Source: Trogon surrucura
Lineage: Eukaryota > Chordata > Aves > Trogoniformes > Trogonidae
Length of the DNA: 64,000 nucleotides
Assembly (NCBI GenBank): GCA_020746105.1
Contig: CM036642.1
Coordinates: 5,735,501-5,799,500, forward strand
Direction: 5' to 3'
Below, piece after piece: positions 50,271 to 59,700 of the stretch (positions are counted from its first letter, which is position 1; each line of letters begins with the position of its first letter). The notes beneath the pieces are model-generated. The model ran no database searches, was not told where the DNA came from, and saw only the letters and a list, made by a program, of their open reading frames with translations. The translations under genes were made by a program, and so were the position numbers.

Positions 50271-52292
50271 AAAAAGGTTAGACTGGCAGGGGAGCCAGAC
50301 TGGCTAGATTTTGCGTGCTTCATCCCGACGCTGGGGAATAATCTGGTTTCTTTAAAACCATCTGAAAATATTTCATCTTGTTTCAGCAGACTTGGGAGCT
50401 TAACCTTTCCGGTTGTGCTTATTGGAGACGATAGAAAACCGATCGCTGTTTTGCGCATCCACCTTATCGGGCACTAAATAATCCAGCCGGGGGATTGGGT
50501 GGCCGTGGCAGCGACGCGTCAGCGTGGAAATGTCTTTTTTTAAAATGTTTTGGGGTTTTTTTTTCTCGACAGTCTCGGTGCCTGAGAGAGACTTTGCTCA
50601 GAGAGGACTTTCTCATCCTTATAGCGTCTGTTGCTCCTCAGGGGTTTTTTGGTGTTGTTTTTTTTAACAAAGGTTTTCGCCGAACAAAAAAATAAAAAAA
50701 ATACCCCCACCTGTATGGCTTTTTTATTAAAAGATAAAAAAGCGGGAGTTCAGAGGAGTTAGCATTAAGTCACAGTCCGCAGCAATCTAAGGTATTCGCT
50801 GGCTGGGGACTCTCTCTGTTTATTTCAAATACCCCTTTATCATTTTGTTGAAAGCGCGGTGTTCTCTGTAAAGCTCTGCCAATTGAAAAAAGAATCAGAT
50901 AATGAAGACTGATGCTGCACTGATGACAGCCCTTCAGATCCTCAATAGGATTTCTCCAAAATCAAAAGACTTTTTTGTTTTATTGTCACACTCGTGGCTT
51001 AAAAATAATTAAATTTAATCTTGTAGCTCTCGAAACAGAAATGAAAATTTAGAAACAGGCCCCCCACGCGCAGGGAAGACACAAACGCAAACATCCAGTG
51101 GGCGTTGGGGAAAATTTTCCCGGCGATCAATGAAAATGTCGTGTTTACGGCGGGTGCCCAGCACGGGCGCTTTGCAAAGACGACGTCATTGCCCTTGGAG
51201 AGAGCACGATGGGTCTTCTCCGCTGGGTTTGTCCCGGGGCAATTAAAGCCAGCGTCCCTTTCGTTGATTAGCTTGGCTCCCCACAATCCCTTGGAACCTG
51301 CCGTCCTCCTCGGCGCAGACCCACCCGCACTCGCACGGGGTTCGAGCGAGTTTGCTTGTCGCGGTGGAAGGCAGATAAATAAAACATCTCAGGAGCTATT
51401 TGTACTGTAACTAAAGCCCTAAATTTATAGAGGGAGAGCGTAGCAAATGACAACTTTGTCACAGTACATGAAAGGCTGGAAATTAGGCTTTGCATTTTTA
51501 CCTGCTCTTTAAAGAGCCGGCGCCGGGCTCCCCGGGCTGGGACGGGGACGAGGAGCTGCTGGCAGGCTCTGTCGGCGAGCCCGGCCGGCCGAGGGCAACG
51601 CAACCCACCCGGGGAGCGCCGAGCTGGCTTCCAGGCGAGCCATTAAATCTGAAATGCTCTAACTTGATTATTCCTCCTCTGGATGCCTTTTGAAAAACTC
51701 TTCCACTTTCAAAGAGGTACACAGGATTTAGCCCCGCGCTGGCTTTAATGTGAGTTGTGTGGCTAAAATTGCATGCAGCTCTTTGAAAATTTCAGAGCCG
51801 AGATCGACAAGTGTTTTATTTCTCTTGACAGAACGTGTAGAACGGGCAAACACCGCCAGCTGCGGAAGACTCTTTTTGGTCTCCACAGCACCTTTAAGCT
51901 GAGGCTCAAAGAGCTGCGGAAGAATGGCGAGTCCCGCAGTACCTGCTGCAGGAGTCAGGGCGTTCTGCGCCAGCGCCCTTCTCCGGAGGGGAAAACTCCA
52001 GCTTGTTTGGGCTCTCTTTCCCTTCTTGGGGTGATGTGGGGAGTGCCTGGGGAGGCTCAGGGACTTGGTAGTGGCTAGCGAGCAGCCTTGATTCCCTTTG
52101 CCCGTCTTTGTGAACCTAAGGAAAGGGAACCACGGGTTTTATAAACTCACTTTCTGCTGGAACGGCTCGAATTAGCGTCACTTGCTTTAAAACCAGCCGT
52201 GATGCTGCGTCCTCTCGAGCCGTTCCTGGTGGTGGCCGCAGCCGCTTCACGCTCCGTCCCGAGGCATTAGCAGCGACTGCAAGTCCTCTGCG

Positions 52293-52328
52293 TATTTTTG
52301 GATATTATCCACATATTTTTGGATATTA
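52293..52328 (+). repeat. 15-bp direct duplication at the 5' edge of the CR1 copy
   Basis: TATTTTTGGATATTA occurs at 52293-52307 and again at 52314-52328. The second copy runs into the first recognisable CR1 bases. CR1 normally leaves no long target duplication, so this may be a 5'-junction duplication made during integration or a chance local duplication. Confidence 0.8.
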
Positions 52329-52533
52329 GGGAAAACTTCTTCACCGAAAGGGTGGTGAAGCACTGGAACGGGTTGCCGAGGGAGGTGGTGGAGTCACCAT
52401 CCCTGGGCGTGTTTAAAACACGGCTGGATGTGGCACTTCAGGGGGTGGTTTGGTGTTAACAGTGGTGCAGGGCTGGAGGTTGGACTTGATGATCTCAAGG
52501 TCCTTTCCAGCCTTGATGTTTCTGTGATTCTAT
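52321..52533 (+). mobile_element. CR1 LINE, 5'-truncated 3' end
   Basis: One frame from 52322 reads the end of CR1 ORF2 without interruption ([18 protein letters not shown], then a stop at 52457-52459). It is followed by the typical avian CR1 tail: a GGTTGGACTTGATGATCTCA-like segment, a TCCTTTCCAGCC segment and the terminal GATTCTAT at 52526-52533. There is no poly-A tail, as usual for CR1. Only about 210 bases remain, so the copy cannot move. The intact reading frame suggests it is the youngest repeat in the window. Its 3' end lies about 1.95 kb upstream of the CADM1 start codon. Confidence 0.95.
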
Positions 52534-52639
52534 CCGCGCGGGCTTCTGCTGTCCCAAACGCTGTGCCGCAGGAAACCGCCGCGTCCCCTTGCCCCGACCG
52601 CCGCTCGCTCCTGTGTTAGCTGCTGTCCCCGCGGCCTGG

Positions 52640-53180
52640 GGCTTGATTTAATGCAGCTTTCAATCACTGCCAACGCGGCTCGCGCTTCAATATCATAACT
52701 GCTAAACACCCTGTGACAAATAATCTGAGGCTAAGCTTCCAGGACAGAGGAAATCGCTTTCCTCTCGAAATTAAAGTTGATGCATAATGGAACGCAATAA
52801 GATGTTTCCAGCAGGAACGTCGCCAGTTTTAGTGCGTCTCGAGTCCCTCTTTGTCTGCCGAAGGAGACGCAGGAGGTTGGGGAAGTCATTTCCTAGAGTT
52901 CAGGATTTGCAATTTGCATTCTATAATCTCCCGGTCATTTAGCAGCAGATAATTTGTCATGGTTTGTTTTAGCTGTTGTGATATTGATATTTATTATGCA
53001 AATTGTATTTCCTACTACTTATTGTTCCGCACCCTATGAATACTTAAATTATTATAAACCTTTTTAGCTAATACGGGTTGCCTTTCAATTTGACGTTTGA
53101 GCCGCCGTGGGTCGTAATGTACGATATCGCACAAAAGGGTCTAAACCATGTAATTAAAAATAGACAAACGGGACAGCCGG
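52640..53180. promoter_or_regulatory. AT-rich candidate enhancer just upstream of the promoter
   Basis: A sharply AT-rich block lies between the CR1 tail and the CpG island. It carries POU octamers on both strands: ATTTGCAT at 52912-52919 and ATGCAAAT at 52996-53003, about 84 bases apart. Further homeodomain cores surround them (ATTTAGC, TAATTT, TTTAGCTAATACG). Preserved AT-rich complexity in a GC-rich neighbourhood is typical of conserved non-coding elements. Conservation itself cannot be judged from one sequence. Confidence 0.4.
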
Positions 53181-54226
53181 GTGCCTAATGACACCCGGCA
53201 AATGGAGCTGCTCGAGACTGAGCCGTCGGTGAGAGGTCTTCTGGAGGGAAGGGAATCTGGCGTCCCGGGCGAAGACAGATGTTTTCTTACAAAGTGGGGG
53301 GTACAAGTGGTTTATGATGAATCTCAGGTACGGAATTGCAGTGGTTACGGCAGAACCTCATGTCTGGGCGCTCATTGGGCGGGAAGGAGGGTGGTTTGGC
53401 GCGGTGACGGGGCAGAAGGGCTCGCCGTCCCGGGAGGCTGAGGGTCTCATGGGGAGGTGGGGGTACGGTGAGGGGCTGCCATAGAGTCCCCGGGAGCAGC
53501 TTCTTTTGCTTGCTGAGGAGCTGGTGCGAAACCAGCCTGGTGTCACAGCGAGGTGAGCGAAAGCTCTTCCCAGCCCCACGCCCCGACTCAGCACTTGCCC
53601 CCGAGCGCTTTGAGCTCCAGGCTGGGCAGAAGATTAAGTCAAAGTGACGGCTCACCTGGCTGGGGTCTGCTCGGAATAACCTAATTAATAACCTTAGAAA
53701 CAGCTGGCCACCTCTGCCGACCCGCCCTTCGTGCCTGCGCAGGGCCATGGCCGGAAGGGGTGAGGACGGGGGTCCCTGTCCCCGGTGGGAGGGTCCCTGT
53801 CCCCGGGGGTTCCCTCCCGCCAGGGGCTGGATGCTGCAGCCGCGCTTTGCCGAAGCCCCTCTTGGCTGGGGGGGGGCCGTCGCGGTCCCCTTGTCAATTT
53901 GCTCGGTTTCCAAGCCCCGCACGGACGGGACTCCGCTGCAGGGCTGGGATTCGGCCGAGCCGCGGTCCGTGATCCCCCCGGCCCGCCCCGGGGGGTGGCC
54001 GGGCTCCGGCCCCTCCGCCCCCCCCGCGGCCGGGGAAGGCTCAGCACCGCCCCCCGCGGCCGGAGCGGGCGAGGGGTGCCGGGGAGGGGGGGACCCCGGG
54101 CGGGTGGGGAAGGCGCCGGGCGGGCGACACGTGCAGCCCCCCCCGCTCGTTGTCGCCCCGTCGGCAGCAGTCGCGACAGGCGGCCCGCGGGAGCGGTAGG
54201 AAATGCGGTGCGGCGGCTCGGTCGGC

Positions 54227-54282
54227 TTTTTTTTTTTTTCTTTTTTTTTTCCCTTTTCTTTTGTTTCCCCCATTTGTTTCCC
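54227..54282 (+). repeat. T-rich pyrimidine tract in the promoter island
   Basis: Thirteen T residues, one C, ten more T residues and then a C/T mixture interrupt the otherwise GC-rich island about 200-255 bases upstream of the start codon. On the minus strand it gives a Lys-rich run in otherwise meaningless frames. Confidence 0.9.
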
Positions 54283-54359
54283 AACCGAGCAACGCGCCCC
54301 CCCAACCCCCGGCGCGCCCCTTCGCCCCGCGCGGCGCGCGGCACTTTGCCCCCGGCCCC

Positions 54360-54483
54360 TGGCGGGGGGGGGGGGGCGTGGCCCGGCCGCGGCCCCGCCC
54401 CCGGTGACGCGCGCGCATCTCATTAGCGGCGCGCGCGGTCGCTAGGTGCCGGCGCGGCGGGCAGAGCGAAGCAGGTGCCGGAG
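54360..54483 (+). promoter_or_regulatory. Probable TATA-less core promoter and 5' leader
   Basis: Within 125 bases upstream of the ATG there is a KLF/SP-type GGGGCGTGGCC (54373-54383), an SP1-type GC box CCCCGCCCCC (54393-54402), a CRE half-site TGACG (54405-54409) and an NRF1-like GCGCGCGCAT stretch just after it. I see no TATA box at a useful distance. The transcription start cannot be fixed from sequence. Confidence 0.5.
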
Positions 54484-54583
54484 ATGGCGGGTCGCGCCCA
54501 GCCCCGCGGCCCCGCGCCCGCCGCCCCGGGCCTCCCGCCGCTGCTCCTGCTGCTCCTCTCCGCCGCCGCCATCGTGCCCAGAG
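54484..54583 (+). CDS. CADM1: CADM1 exon 1, coding part (signal peptide); gene continues beyond the window
   Basis: The exon encodes 33 residues plus one base of a split codon. An Arg/Pro/Ala-rich start (MAGRAQPRGPAPAAPG) is followed by a leucine-rich signal-peptide core ending LPPLLLLLLSAAAIVPRG. Human CADM1 exon 1, as I recall it, ends LRLLLLLFSAAALIPTG with the same kind of Ala/Pro-rich leader. The shared LLLLL-SAAA-(I/L)-(V/I)-P-x-G pattern and the phase-1 exit are the basis of the name. The ATG at 54484 has G at -3 and G at +4, and an in-frame TAG at 54424-54426 lies upstream with no other in-frame ATG between. CADM1 is a single-pass immunoglobulin-superfamily adhesion protein of synapses and epithelia with three Ig domains, a membrane segment and a FERM/PDZ-binding tail. 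None of those exons is in this window. Paralogues CADM2-4 have different leaders. Any other secreted-protein first exon remains possible because the match rests on about 20 residues. Confidence 0.75.
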
Positions 54584-54591
54584 GTAGGACG
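54584..54591 (+). other. Splice donor closing exon 1 (phase 1)
   Basis: The exon ends ...CCC AGA G and is followed by gtaggacg, giving AG at exon position -2 relative to the terminal G, GT at +1/+2, A at +3 and G at +5. The frame stays open downstream for over 200 bases, but as Gly/Arg/Ala low-complexity CpG-island sequence without secreted-protein character, so splicing here is the better model. Confidence 0.7.
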
Positions 54592-54862
54592 CCGACGGGC
54601 TCGGGGGGGGGCAGCGCCGCGGCCCGGGGTGGGGGGTGCGGGCGGGCGGTGGTCGCGGGGAGCCGGCGGGGGAGGCGGCCCCGGGGCGGCGGGGGGGGGG
54701 GCTCGGCCGCGCGTGTCGGGGCGGCGCGGGCCGCCGGCGGCCGGTTGCCATGGAAGCGGCTGCTCCGCGCTGCCCGCGGGCTCGTCGGGCGGCCTCGCAA
54801 TTAAAAAGTAATCGCCGTGCGCGCCCCCTCGCTCCCCCGGTGTTTTCCTCGGCGGCGGGGCG

Positions 54863-54886
54863 GGGAGGGAGGGAGGGAGGGAGGGA
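54863..54886 (+). repeat. (GGGA)6 tandem array
   Basis: Six tandem GGGA units lie about 280 bases into intron 1. Runs of G3 separated by single A residues match the G-quadruplex pattern on the + strand. Confidence 0.9.
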
Positions 54887-55935
54887 TGCGGCGCGATGCC
54901 GCACCGCGGCTCCGGGAACCTGTTGGAATCCGAGAGTAACTTGCGAGGAGGCGCTTTCCTCCCTCCTCTTCCTCCTTCCCTCCCTCCCGAAACCGGCGCC
55001 CCCCCGCCCGGGCGCTTTTGGTCGCGCTCGCCCGGCTCGGGGCGGGCGTTGGTGACCCGGGGCTCCCGCGCCGCGCTCCTGCCGCCCCCCCCAGCCCCGG
55101 GCACCCGGCGCCCTCCCGGCACCGCGCCACGGCAGGGACCCCCGGTGGAGCGGGGACGGGCGAGGGCACTTTGTATTTGCGGAGTGTCACCGGGGAGGGA
55201 CAAGGCGGCATTGAGCGGCCAGCGCGCCCGGAGCGGAGCGGCCAGCGCGGTTTGCCCGGGACGTTCGGGGGAGAACAAGGGGGCCATTGAGCGCTGCGCT
55301 GGGTCTCGCTGGTGGGAAGAAGGGGGGGAACGAAGGAGCAGGCGGCGCGGCCGAACAAAGAGCTTTATTCACGGGCGCCGTCCGCGCTCTGCCCGCTCCT
55401 CGCCCGCGGCCTGGTCGGTGGGAGCGTGGGCGGGGGGCGAGAACCGCCGCCGGTTCCGCTCCTTGTCCTTCTGCGTCCTCCGAGCGGAGCCGGGGCTCCT
55501 GCCCGAAGGCCGGCTCCGGCAGCGAGAGCCTCCCCGTTCCCCGCCGCCGCGCTCCCCTGCTTTCGGGAGTTCCGGGGGGCGACTCCGCTCTCCGCCGTTC
55601 CGCAGCCAGGGGCGGTGGGAGCGAGCCATCGGTGCCAACCGGCTCGCTCGTCGCCAGGCGGGGGAACGCTGGCGTCGCTACGGTGCGGCTGGAGCGGCGG
55701 GCGCCCCGATGCTTGTGCAGTTGATGCGCTCACCCCCCTCGTTTTCGGGATGTTTTGTCGCGGGGTGCGTTCTGTGGGGCTGGTGTTTGGTGTGGCTCGA
55801 CGTGCAGCGAATCGCCCATCGGTTTGACCCGGAGACCCTATCGTTGAGAGACGCCCGAATTAAAAACAAACGCCCTGTCGCAGGACAGCCGCCTGCGTTC
55901 TTTGTTTTGCTGTCCGACTCTTGATGCCTTGAATC

Positions 55936-55953
55936 TTTTTTTTTTTTTTTTTT
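55936..55953 (+). repeat. Run of 18 T residues
   Basis: A homopolymer just past the 3' edge of the CADM1 CpG island. Confidence 0.95.
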
Positions 55954-56607
55954 AAAGAGCAGTTTTTAGCCCAAGGCTGGTATGATGCTACGGTGCTGCG
56001 ATAGGGTAAGCCTGTTAATTGCCGCCTAGCTAACGGGCACAGCGACGCGATGTAGAATAGCAAGGCGGCTGAAGAGAAACAAAAGCAGGGCTGGCTGCTG
56101 AATTAGAACAGCTCTGCCTGACCTGTGCAGTCGAGGTTTTCCAGCGGTGAAGAGCACCGCGCAGCGTGGCTGGAGACCGCGGCGCTGTTGGAGGAGGGTA
56201 GTGCTCTCGTGCTTCGGGTGCTCTGTCGTGAACCGCAGGATCAGACCCCAGACCTCCTGCTTTAACACCTTTTGGACACTATTTCTTGAAGGCTGAAGAA
56301 CTCGGTTTGCTTGTTCTCCATGCCAGAGCCGCCTCTGGTCTGTGGGAGGCAGCAGCCCTGGAAGAGGAGGTCGGTGCCGTGGCAGAAGCGCCTGGCGCTG
56401 GCTGCAGACACCGTCGCTGCGTCCCCCGCTGTGGTTGCCACCTGCGGCATGGTGCTGTGAGTGCCGTATCGCCGCCGTGGTGGCTTCCTGGGGTCCAGAG
56501 GGTGTCGCGATGGCTTTACTGGTGCCTGGGGTGGTTGGAACGGTGATAGGCAACACTCGGACTCGGTTTCAGCTAAGCCGGTAACTCGAGACAAATCTGT
56601 GTGTTTC

Positions 56608-56700
56608 TGCGGCGCCTCTCTATCTGATCTCAATGCTTTACAGTTAATTAAACTTCATAACACCCCCGTGAAGTAGGGAGGGAGTCGAGGAGGGATCTCA
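56608..56700 (-). mobile_element. MIR/L2-like ancient repeat tail in intron 1
   Basis: The + strand runs GGCGCCTCTCTATCTGATCT, CAATGCTTTACAG, TTAATTAAACTTCATAACAC and CCCCGTGAAGTAGGGAG. This is a close match in order to the L2/MIR reverse strand 'ATCTCAAAGCGCTTTACAAACATTAA...CCTCACAACACCCCTGTGAGGTAGGGAG'. It is the best preserved of the three MIR/L2-like pieces. Confidence 0.7.
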
Positions 56701-59700
56701 ACGAGCACCGTGAGGCAGTCAGCTCTGGGGTGGAACGCGGCGTCTGTCTGACGGAGCACGGCAGCCTTGCGTGGCAGCTGAGGAAGAATAACTTTGCATC
56801 TGAAGCTGCCGGAGGCGCTTGGAGACGGCATCGAGCCGCGACCCGGCTGTGGCACGAAGGCTGGACGGGAGGTGGTTGCGGTTGTAGCCTCCGACACTGA
56901 ATCAGCCCTGGAGACGAGCAGAGGAGGACCCTGGCGAAGGCGGTGAGCGCTCCCACGGAGGCCGTGCTGGGTCGCCCACCTTTGTAAACATGATGCGAGC
57001 TCCCGAGCGGCCTTTGTGTGTGAGCGAGGCGAGGCTCCCCACCCGCAGCGCCCGCCTCGCGCGGGCTTGGCGGAGCTCGGGCGTCGGAAAACACCCGGCT
57101 GCGTTCTGCGTGCGATGCAAACACCGGAGGAGCGTTGTGAGGATGGGGCTGGTAAATAAAGGAACCCATCTGGGCTGCAGCTTGGGCTCGTTTGTCTTGC
57201 ACGTAGGCAGCTGAGCGCAGGTTTACAAGCGCGGCAATCTGGCTCGGAAACCACTGCCAAGGAGGCTCCCGAGGCTGGGAAGACCTGGAGCTCGCTCTGC
57301 CTGACCACGGAGGAAGGGGCAGCGCTCGGCACCAGCGGCTGGATGGGCACTGTCCCCAGTTCCCGGCACCGGGATGCGCCTGGGCGCGACAGGCGGCTGC
57401 TGGGAGGGGGCTGGAGAAGAGTCGCGCTCCCCTGGGGAGTCCTGGGCCTCGGCGGCAGCGGCTGCTTCGCTGACGCTGCGTCGCCGCTTGCTTTGTTTGT
57501 CTTTCGTTTTCCCGGGCGCGTAAATAAAGAGGGCTTTGTAACCGCACGGTGCTGGCTCGGTGACCCCGGGCAGCTCGGTGTGCCTTCCCCCGACCGGGCC
57601 GGGGCGAGCACCGCGGTTGTGGGGCGACGACGACGAGCTGGCGTGGTCTCTGCCCTATTGCTGGACTAAAAATGGGTCAGCTCTTTAACCCTGTGGCTGC
57701 CCGAGGCCATCCGGAACGAAGCGTTTGTCGCAGCGTGGATATGCCCTCTGCTCGCATGGACCGTTTAAAGGCTCCTAAGAACACGCTTGCTCCAAAAAAC
57801 CCCATCTCGGCGTTGCACGTAGGCAGATTTTTCTGGACGTTTCTGCTCAACGCCTGCTTTTCTAGGGATTATTGTCACAGTTTCAAAGGGCCTTTGGCAA
57901 CCCGGCCTCCTCTGGTTTGTGGCAGCGCCTGGCAGCACTTGTGTCTTCAGCGCAGGGGCTCCCCGTGTCCCGAGAAGTGGGGTCGCCTCCTGTGGCCAGC
58001 GAAGACGGGATTTTCGCAGGCTCCAGAGGCTGCGAGCGCAGCGCAGGCAGCGAGGCTGCAGCGCTCGCTGGAGCTGGAATTGGGCCAGCGAGCGAATACT
58101 TATGCGGTGGTTTAAGAGCAAAGCTGGACGCGCAAGCGGTGCCTCTTCTGAGGAACTGGATGCTGCGTGGAAGAAACAAATAAAAAGCAAGTCGCGTTTG
58201 TCTCCCCGGGGAATATTGGGTGCTGTTCCACAGTGGTGCAGAACCACCGGTGCTAAATAAAGAGACTCTGCTTGGAAGTCTGCAATGAAGGAGAGACCCT
58301 AGGTGGAATGTTGTAATTATGAGCGGTATGTACTTGCTTAAGTTTCATAAATCAGTCGCTCTCCCGGGGATTTAATTGCATGCTGCAGCTAGCAGCTGCC
58401 GTTGCGGTTGATGGGGAGCTCCACCACGGAGCCCTTTGAAGGTCGGCCAGTGTGGGCTTGGACGCTCTGGCGTGCCTGGCATCGAGGGGAGCGGGGTGGG
58501 TTTCACGTGTGTGGCAGGAGCTTTTTGAAGGAAAACACCACGAGGCTTCAATCAAAACTTGGGTAATCAGAACAGCGGGCAGCTCGTCGCCCGGGGCGCA
58601 CCTCGGTGCGCGGTGGCTGGCCCACGTCACTCCGAGACGAGCTGGCGTTTGCGGGTGAGCCGTGGGCTGGGTTTTAGATACACCAGCTTGTAATCTGGAG
58701 TGCAGGAGGAGCCCCAGCTGCGAGGGATGTGGGCTGGCTCCGCTAACCGCCCGTGCCTGGCGTGTCCTGGATTCTCTCAGCCCTTTTGGCCATAATAAGA
58801 GGTTTTCTCCTTGTAGCGTACTCGTTACCTGTTCAGCTTGTTGGTTTTCCTGCTCCGTGCACATGGCGTTCTCGCCGCATGCCTTTGTTCTGGCACTGAG
58901 TGAGGTGTTGGGGAGCCCCACGGGCGATGCTGTGCTTCGTGGGACTCGTGGAAGCCGGACTTGCAGGTCAATCCTTTTCTCCCAGTCCAGATAAATTATA
59001 GCGAGCGATAAAAATACATGGGGAGCGGCGGTGGTTCTCGTAATTGGTGCTGAGCTCTTACCACGTGCTGACCCACTGCTACGTGGTCGGTGGCTTGCTT
59101 GTATTTAAAACGCTCGACTGGATTGTACCAGGAACTTCTGCTGGCCTGCGTGCCTAGTTATTTTAAATCAATGATGTCCTTTCGCGGGGCCGGGCCCGCC
59201 TGCTATTTTTACCATACAGCTCGGTTTTCATCGATTACGTTCTTCTGTGGTGTAAGAACTTGAGTATGAAAAACGTTCTGACCTTACTGAATGCCCAAGG
59301 TGAATCTATTAGAGGACCTGAGACCCCATTAAGGTGTCAGTGTAAAGGATCAAAGCGATACTTAAGTGCATCCCTTTGGTCTCCATCTTTTGGGTACGTT
59401 TTAGTCACTGGAAATGCTGGCAGCTTCTCACCGTTGTCTGTTTGCTGGCAGTCGCAGGTGTAGGTGCTCGTTCGGGCAGGTTTGTGATGGATCTGACTTG
59501 GGTTTTCCCTTCCGGGGGAGCAAATGGAGCTGTTGGGGCTGAGGATGCCGGTGTGGCCTCCTTAGAGTCGCACTCGGGTTTGACAAGCGTCGGGTCTATA
59601 AAACCCTGCGTTTGGCTGCAAATGAACCTCTTGGACCTTGTGGTGTTCTTTTTCAGCAGCATCAGTAAATCCTGGGATTCGATTTATAATCTCTTCAAAG

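Larger units (their letters stand above)
26561..52292. other. Gene desert upstream of CADM1
   Basis: No exon, RNA gene or further LINE copy is recognised. AT-rich blocks not listed separately lie near 27.37-27.53, 27.9-28.1 (with TATATATAA at 28026-28034), 28.5-28.6, 31.59-31.87, 39.54-39.9, 46.88-47.01 and 50.85-51.06 kb. Small CpG-rich patches lie near 45.59-45.71, 46.55-46.75 and 49.44-49.62 kb, too short or weak to call as promoters. An octamer ATTTGCAT is at 32984-32991. Confidence 0.65.
53740..55790. promoter_or_regulatory. CpG-island promoter of the CADM1 exon
   Basis: CpG dinucleotides are dense by eye over about 2 kb surrounding the coding exon, while flanking DNA is AT-rich (52.6-53.2 kb) or mixed. 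The densest part is about 53.9-55.3 kb. It contains GC boxes, G-runs, a T-rich tract at 54227-54282 and a GGGA array at 54863-54886. The human orthologue (TSLC1) has a CpG-island promoter known for tumour-associated methylation, so a CpG island here fits the gene call. The long open frames on both strands here are by-products of the base composition. Confidence 0.85.

Noticed and set aside
53287-54423. 378-codon minus-strand frame running into the CpG island
   Set aside because: Pro/Arg/Gly-rich translation from GC-rich DNA with a Lys run from the T-tract. No protein family character.
54475-54804. Read-through of exon 1 past the splice donor
   Set aside because: The continuation is Gly/Arg low complexity and the GT donor gives the phase expected of CADM1. 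The GTG at 54475 is not a likely start compared with ATG 54484.
54041-55287. Overlapping 280-290 codon minus-strand frames through the CpG island
   Set aside because: Low-complexity Pro/Arg/Ala translations in two frames at once, which is typical of CpG islands and not of genes.
54896-55924. 342-codon plus-strand frame downstream of exon 1
   Set aside because: It is in CpG-island intron sequence, has no domain and is not in a plausible splice relation to exon 1.
57500-58262. AATAAA signals suggesting a transcript end or LTR
   Set aside because: AATAAA is frequent in AT-containing introns. No paired terminal repeats, primer site or coding region accompany them.
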